DNA of 64,000 nt from Butyrivibrio sp. (GTDB lineage: Bacteria; Bacillota_A; Clostridia; Lachnospirales; Lachnospiraceae). The notes beneath the pieces were generated by a model. That model was not told the origin of the DNA, searched no databases, and saw only the letters and a program-made list of their open reading frames with translations. This document shows positions 60,972 through 64,000 of this stretch, piece by piece (position 1 is the first letter of the stretch; each line of letters starts with the position of its first letter). The position numbers and the translations under genes were made by a program. The stretch lies in assembly GCA_024690635.1 (NCBI GenBank), contig JAILOW010000196.1, forward strand, positions 7,331 through 71,330. The letters run 5' to 3'.

Positions 60972-62765
60972 TTAATATTTTACCGAAGGAAGCAGATATT
61001 TCTCTTGATAGAACTCAACAGCCTTTTCAAAGCCGTCGCCCTTATCTGCTTTGAGCTGCTCGATGTATCCGTGAGCATCGTAGGCGTCCTCGTCCACCTC
61101 AATTATTCCAACTGCGATATTGCTGCAGTGATCCGCGATCCTCTCATAGTCGGTACCGATATCGCTAAGGTCAAAGCCCTGCTCAATGGTACATTTGCCC
61201 TTGCGAAGCCTCCTAACATGGCGTCGCTTAACCTCTTTCTGGATTCCGTCAATGGTTTCCTCAAGGGGCTCGATCTTTTTGGCAACAGTCACATCCTGAT
61301 TAACAAAAGCATCTATGGACAGCTCCATGATCTCTTTTACCGCTGCCGCAAAAACCTCCATCTCGGTCTGGGCCTTGGGGGAGAACTGTCTCTTGTTATC
61401 GCTCATGTTTCTGGCCTTCTGCATGATATTAAGGGCGTGGTCACTGATACGCTCATAGTCCGTGATGCAGTGTAAAAGAACTGACAAAGTATGGCTGTCC
61501 TTTTGTCCGAGATGATGAGCATTGATCTGCATCAGGTATGTGCCCAGCTGATCTTCGTAGGTATCCACCTTTCTCTCAAGGTGATCAATCTCCTCAGCCA
61601 CTTCTTCGCTAAAGTCTGTGATAAGTCCGATGGCTTTATCAAGCGCCTCTTTTGACATGTTGGCCATCTCGATGGCTGACTGTCTTGCCTGTTCAAGAGC
61701 AAAGGGCGGGTTTGCAAGGAATCTGGGATCCAGTATACGGATGCCCTGCTGCTCCTCCTGCTCCTTCTTTTCCTTTTCGTCGATGGGGATGGTCTTGAGA
61801 GCAAGGCTCACCAAAAGACCTGAGAAAGGAAGCATAAGAGGTGTAGCCACCAGGTTTATAAGAGTATGTATTCCGGCGATTCCCACCATGCCGATCTCGT
61901 TTTCCATAAAGGCAAAGCCCACGGCTGAATGTATGGAATAGAACAGTATCATGAATATCGTCGCCTTAATGATGTTGAAATACAGATGCATAAGAGCGGT
62001 TCTCTTACCGTTTTTATTGGCACCAAGTGATGACAAAATAGCTGTGATACAGGTACCAACCTCGGCGCCTACAACCACGGGAATAGCCATACTGTAGGAT
62101 ACCTTTACGGAAAGGGACAGAGCCTGCAGTACACCGATGGTTCCGGCGGAGCTCTGGATCACCATGGTAAAGATGATACCGATCATGAATCCAACAATGG
62201 GATTACTGAAGGTTGTGAGGAATCTCTTGAATCCCTCCACGTCCTTTAAGGGTGAAACCGCATCGGACATGCTGCTCATTCCAAACATAAGGACAGAAAA
62301 TCCCAAAAGAATGGTACCAACATTCTTCTTTTTATCGCCCTTTGTAAACATGTAAAGAGCAATACCTATGATGGCCAAAAACGGTGTAAATGACTTGGGT
62401 TTAAGAAGATTGATCAGGAAGTTGTCACTGCTGATCGCATTTAATGAAAGAAGCCACGCTGTAAATGTAGTTCCCAGATTGGCTCCGAGAATAACGTTTA
62501 CCGCCTGCATTAAAGACATGATCCCTGAGTTAACGAGACCGACTACCATTACGGTAGATGCAGATGAAGACTGAACCAGTGCCGTTACTCCGACACCGAA
62601 CAGATACGCTATGACGGGTTTGCCCGTCACCTTGGCAAGCACGCTTTCAAGCTTGCCGCCCGCTGCCTTGGTAAGGCCTCCGCTCATGACATTCATTCCG
62701 TAAAGGAACATGGCAAGACCGCCCACCAATCCGGCTACCAGACTAAAAAAATCCATTGAATTCAT
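60972..62765 (-). CDS. Na+/phosphate cotransporter with PhoU-like domain
   Basis: A protein of about 597 residues. The membrane half (about 1-320) has the inverted repeats of the NptA/PNaS family, with the paired QSS motifs TALVQSSSASTVMVVGLV and MVIQSSAGTIGVLQAL. The C-terminal half (about 345-560) is helical and PhoU-like (MSKEALDKAIGLITDFSEEVAEEIDHLERKVDTYEDQL). It imports phosphate with Na+, in keeping with a Na+-based energy economy. Three starts are possible: GTG 62783, ATG 62777 and ATG 62765. The last follows GGGAGG closely and is used here. Codons upstream of the first helix are few in any case. Confidence 0.9.
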   Translation of the reverse strand: MNSMDFFSLVAGLVGGLAMFLYGMNVMSGGLTKAAGGKLESVLAKVTGKPVIAYLFGVGVTALVQSSSASTVMVVGLVNSGIMSLMQAVNVILGANLGTTFTAWLLSLNAISSDNFLINLLKPKSFTPFLAIIGIALYMFTKGDKKKNVGTILLGFSVLMFGMSSMSDAVSPLKDVEGFKRFLTTFSNPIVGFMIGIIFTMVIQSSAGTIGVLQALSLSVKVSYSMAIPVVVGAEVGTCITAILSSLGANKNGKRTALMHLYFNIIKATIFMILFYSIHSAVGFAFMENEIGMVGIAGIHTLINLVATPLMLPFSGLLVSLALKTIPIDEKEKKEQEEQQGIRILDPRFLANPPFALEQARQSAIEMANMSKEALDKAIGLITDFSEEVAEEIDHLERKVDTYEDQLGTYLMQINAHHLGQKDSHTLSVLLHCITDYERISDHALNIMQKARNMSDNKRQFSPKAQTEMEVFAAAVKEIMELSIDAFVNQDVTVAKKIEPLEETIDGIQKEVKRRHVRRLRKGKCTIEQGFDLSDIGTDYERIADHCSNIAVGIIEVDEDAYDAHGYIEQLKADKGDGFEKAVEFYQEKYLLPSVKY

Positions 62766-62894
62766 TTTACCTCCCATAGGCACTCTCCATTAAGAGCCCC
62801 TCTGCTCTTTATGCCTATCAACTGAAAATTTCCTCTGCTACAGCTATATATTACAGTAAGAACCTAAAAATTACCATAAAAATTTTGCGTATAA

Positions 62895-63812
62895 TCAAAA
62901 AGCTCTTACCATCCTGACATATGTTCCGTAGTTGTCGGGACCAAATGTCACTTTTCCATCCGTATCATAAGCGCCGCCGTAGATATTCTCCTCTACGTCA
63001 ATCTCATCAAGTATCCGAAATCCCAGTTTTTCGCACAGATGAACCGAGGCTGTGTTATCTTTTTTCACAAGAGTCCTAACCTTGTCAAACAAAAGGACGT
63101 CTCTTCCGTAGTCGAGGATCCCCGCGCATACTTCATAAGCGTAGCCCTGTCTTTGGAACTCTTTTCCAATAAGAAAGCCAAGCTCTATTTCATCAAAGCC
63201 CTTTCTCACCGAGTAGCCTGCTCTTCCTATGATGCGGCCATCCTCTTTTCTAATGACGGTCCACACTCCAAAGCCCATGAATTCATAGACTTTTTTGATG
63301 TAATCCGCCTGGTATCTCTTTTCATCAGCGGGATCTTCAAAAAGTCCCTCCATATATCTGGTCATCTCAGGGTCTTTGTAGATCCTGTAAAATTCATCCA
63401 CATCATCTACTGTGGTCTCTCTTACTATGAGGCGCTCCGTCCTTAGGATCTCCCAGGGCTCTCCCGCGTATCTCTGATATACCTTTATGAAGGAATCCAT
63501 CTCCACCTGTGTCAGATCGGAAAAGACATATTTAAGTCCTTCAAAATTCTCTGCAGAGCCTTCATGAAGAATTCCCGCTACATAGAAGCCTTCATCCGAC
63601 AAAGTCCCCGAAAAAGCCGCGTCATCGCAAAGAACCAGAACGCTCTTCTTTTTTTCTTTATCTATATTGAGAACATGGAAATCACCCATAGAAATGGCGA
63701 GAGCCGTAAAGCCGTTGTCCTCAAAGTATTTGATGGTCTCATCCACCCCTGTCATGATCTCTCTGTTTAGAAATGTCTCGTCTTTTAATGCAAAAAAAAT
63801 CTCACGAAGCAT
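62895..63812 (-). CDS. GNAT acetyltransferase with unknown N-terminal domain
   Basis: A 305-residue protein. From about residue 121 it is a RimJ/RimL-type GNAT acetyltransferase: ILRTERLIVRETTVDDVDEFYRIY, ELGFLIGKEFQRQGYAYEVCAGILDY (acetyl-CoA loop QRQGYA) and TASVHLCEKLGFRI. The first 120 residues are acidic and contain VLVLCDDAAFSGTLSDEGFYVAGI, perhaps a degenerate HAD-like fold. The start at 63812 has GGAGG seven bases upstream. A start 34 codons earlier lies in the terminator region and has no site. The acceptor molecule is unknown. Confidence 0.85.
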   Translation of the reverse strand: MLREIFFALKDETFLNREIMTGVDETIKYFEDNGFTALAISMGDFHVLNIDKEKKKSVLVLCDDAAFSGTLSDEGFYVAGILHEGSAENFEGLKYVFSDLTQVEMDSFIKVYQRYAGEPWEILRTERLIVRETTVDDVDEFYRIYKDPEMTRYMEGLFEDPADEKRYQADYIKKVYEFMGFGVWTVIRKEDGRIIGRAGYSVRKGFDEIELGFLIGKEFQRQGYAYEVCAGILDYGRDVLLFDKVRTLVKKDNTASVHLCEKLGFRILDEIDVEENIYGGAYDTDGKVTFGPDNYGTYVRMVRAF

Positions 63813-63870
63813 AAATATACCTCCAGAAACAAGTATACCACCATTGGCAAAAGGCCTCAGATAAAGAAAA

Positions 63871-63900
63871 AACGCTGCAACTTCAACGGGTTGCAGCGTT
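63871..63900 (-). terminator. Terminator of a gene beyond the right edge
   Basis: AACGCTGCAAC/GTTGCAGCGTT, an 11-bp stem, followed on the minus strand by six T residues. The 100 bases after it, to the end of the window, are AT-rich and I see no gene in them. Confidence 0.8.
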
Positions 63901-64000
63901 AACAAATTGTTCATAATTAATTAAAAGAATAGTTACCTCAAATCATCTTTTGTACATATACGCTTGTTAATATAATATTGTCAGATGAGTTAAGACAATA

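Overview
The window reads as the chromosome of an anaerobic, fibre-degrading Lachnospiraceae close to Butyrivibrio or Pseudobutyrivibrio. The pointers are strong AGGAGG ribosome binding sites, an intracellular xylan-utilisation locus with CUT1 sugar importers, pyruvate formate-lyase with its activase, an F-type ATP synthase whose c-subunit looks Na+-coupled, and typical Firmicutes promoters and terminators. The genus is inferred from gene content.

Layout. 1-1972 (-): the start of a UDP-sugar pyrophosphorylase gene (runs off the edge) and a secreted GH25 lysozyme. 2206-14324 (-): a xylan/aldouronate operon in transcription order GH115 alpha-glucuronidase, two CUT1 permeases, binding lipoprotein, GH3 beta-xylosidase, xylulokinase and a FucI-like isomerase. 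14494-15351 (+): its divergent AraC regulator. 15357-19324 (-): a SASA/sialate-O-acetylesterase-type esterase and a GH67 alpha-glucuronidase. 19593-26366 (+): a carboxylesterase-GH43 fusion and a second CUT1 importer. 26436-29243 (-): remnant of a voltage-gated ion channel, an AraC regulator and a GH13 oligo-1,6-glucosidase. The glycosidases and esterases have no signal peptide, so acylated, glucuronosylated xylo-oligosaccharides are probably imported and dismantled in the cytoplasm, ending at xylulose 5-phosphate.

29403-31107 is the most unusual stretch. A PD-(D/E)XK-like nuclease gene of a family with no known function is bracketed by two arrays of four imperfect hairpins each. All four units of one array lie exactly 1330 bases from their counterparts in the other. 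A good promoter upstream would place one array in the mRNA leader and the other in the trailer.

31208-38504 (-): complete ATP synthase operon (atpZ-like, atpI, atpBEFHAGDC). 38721-46908 (-): LppM-like lipoprotein, GT39-like membrane glycosyltransferase, aspS, mgtE and an 810-residue adenosine deaminase with a C-terminal SLOG-like domain. 46968-49232 (-): pflB under a promoter with a perfect FNR box. 49573-57657 (+): a cytidylate-kinase-like gene and a peptide operon (acetamidase, dppBCDF, prolyl aminopeptidase, binding protein). 57705-63812 (-): pflA, a Crp/Fnr regulator with an N-terminal cysteine cluster, Nudix hydrolase, class C beta-lactamase-like hydrolase, Na+/Pi cotransporter-PhoU and a GNAT acetyltransferase.

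A second candidate novelty is a ~75-nt intercistronic RNA-like module present twice (9541-9617 and 33068-33141). Its stems covary, its loop is conserved, and it sits at a fixed distance from the upstream stop codon.
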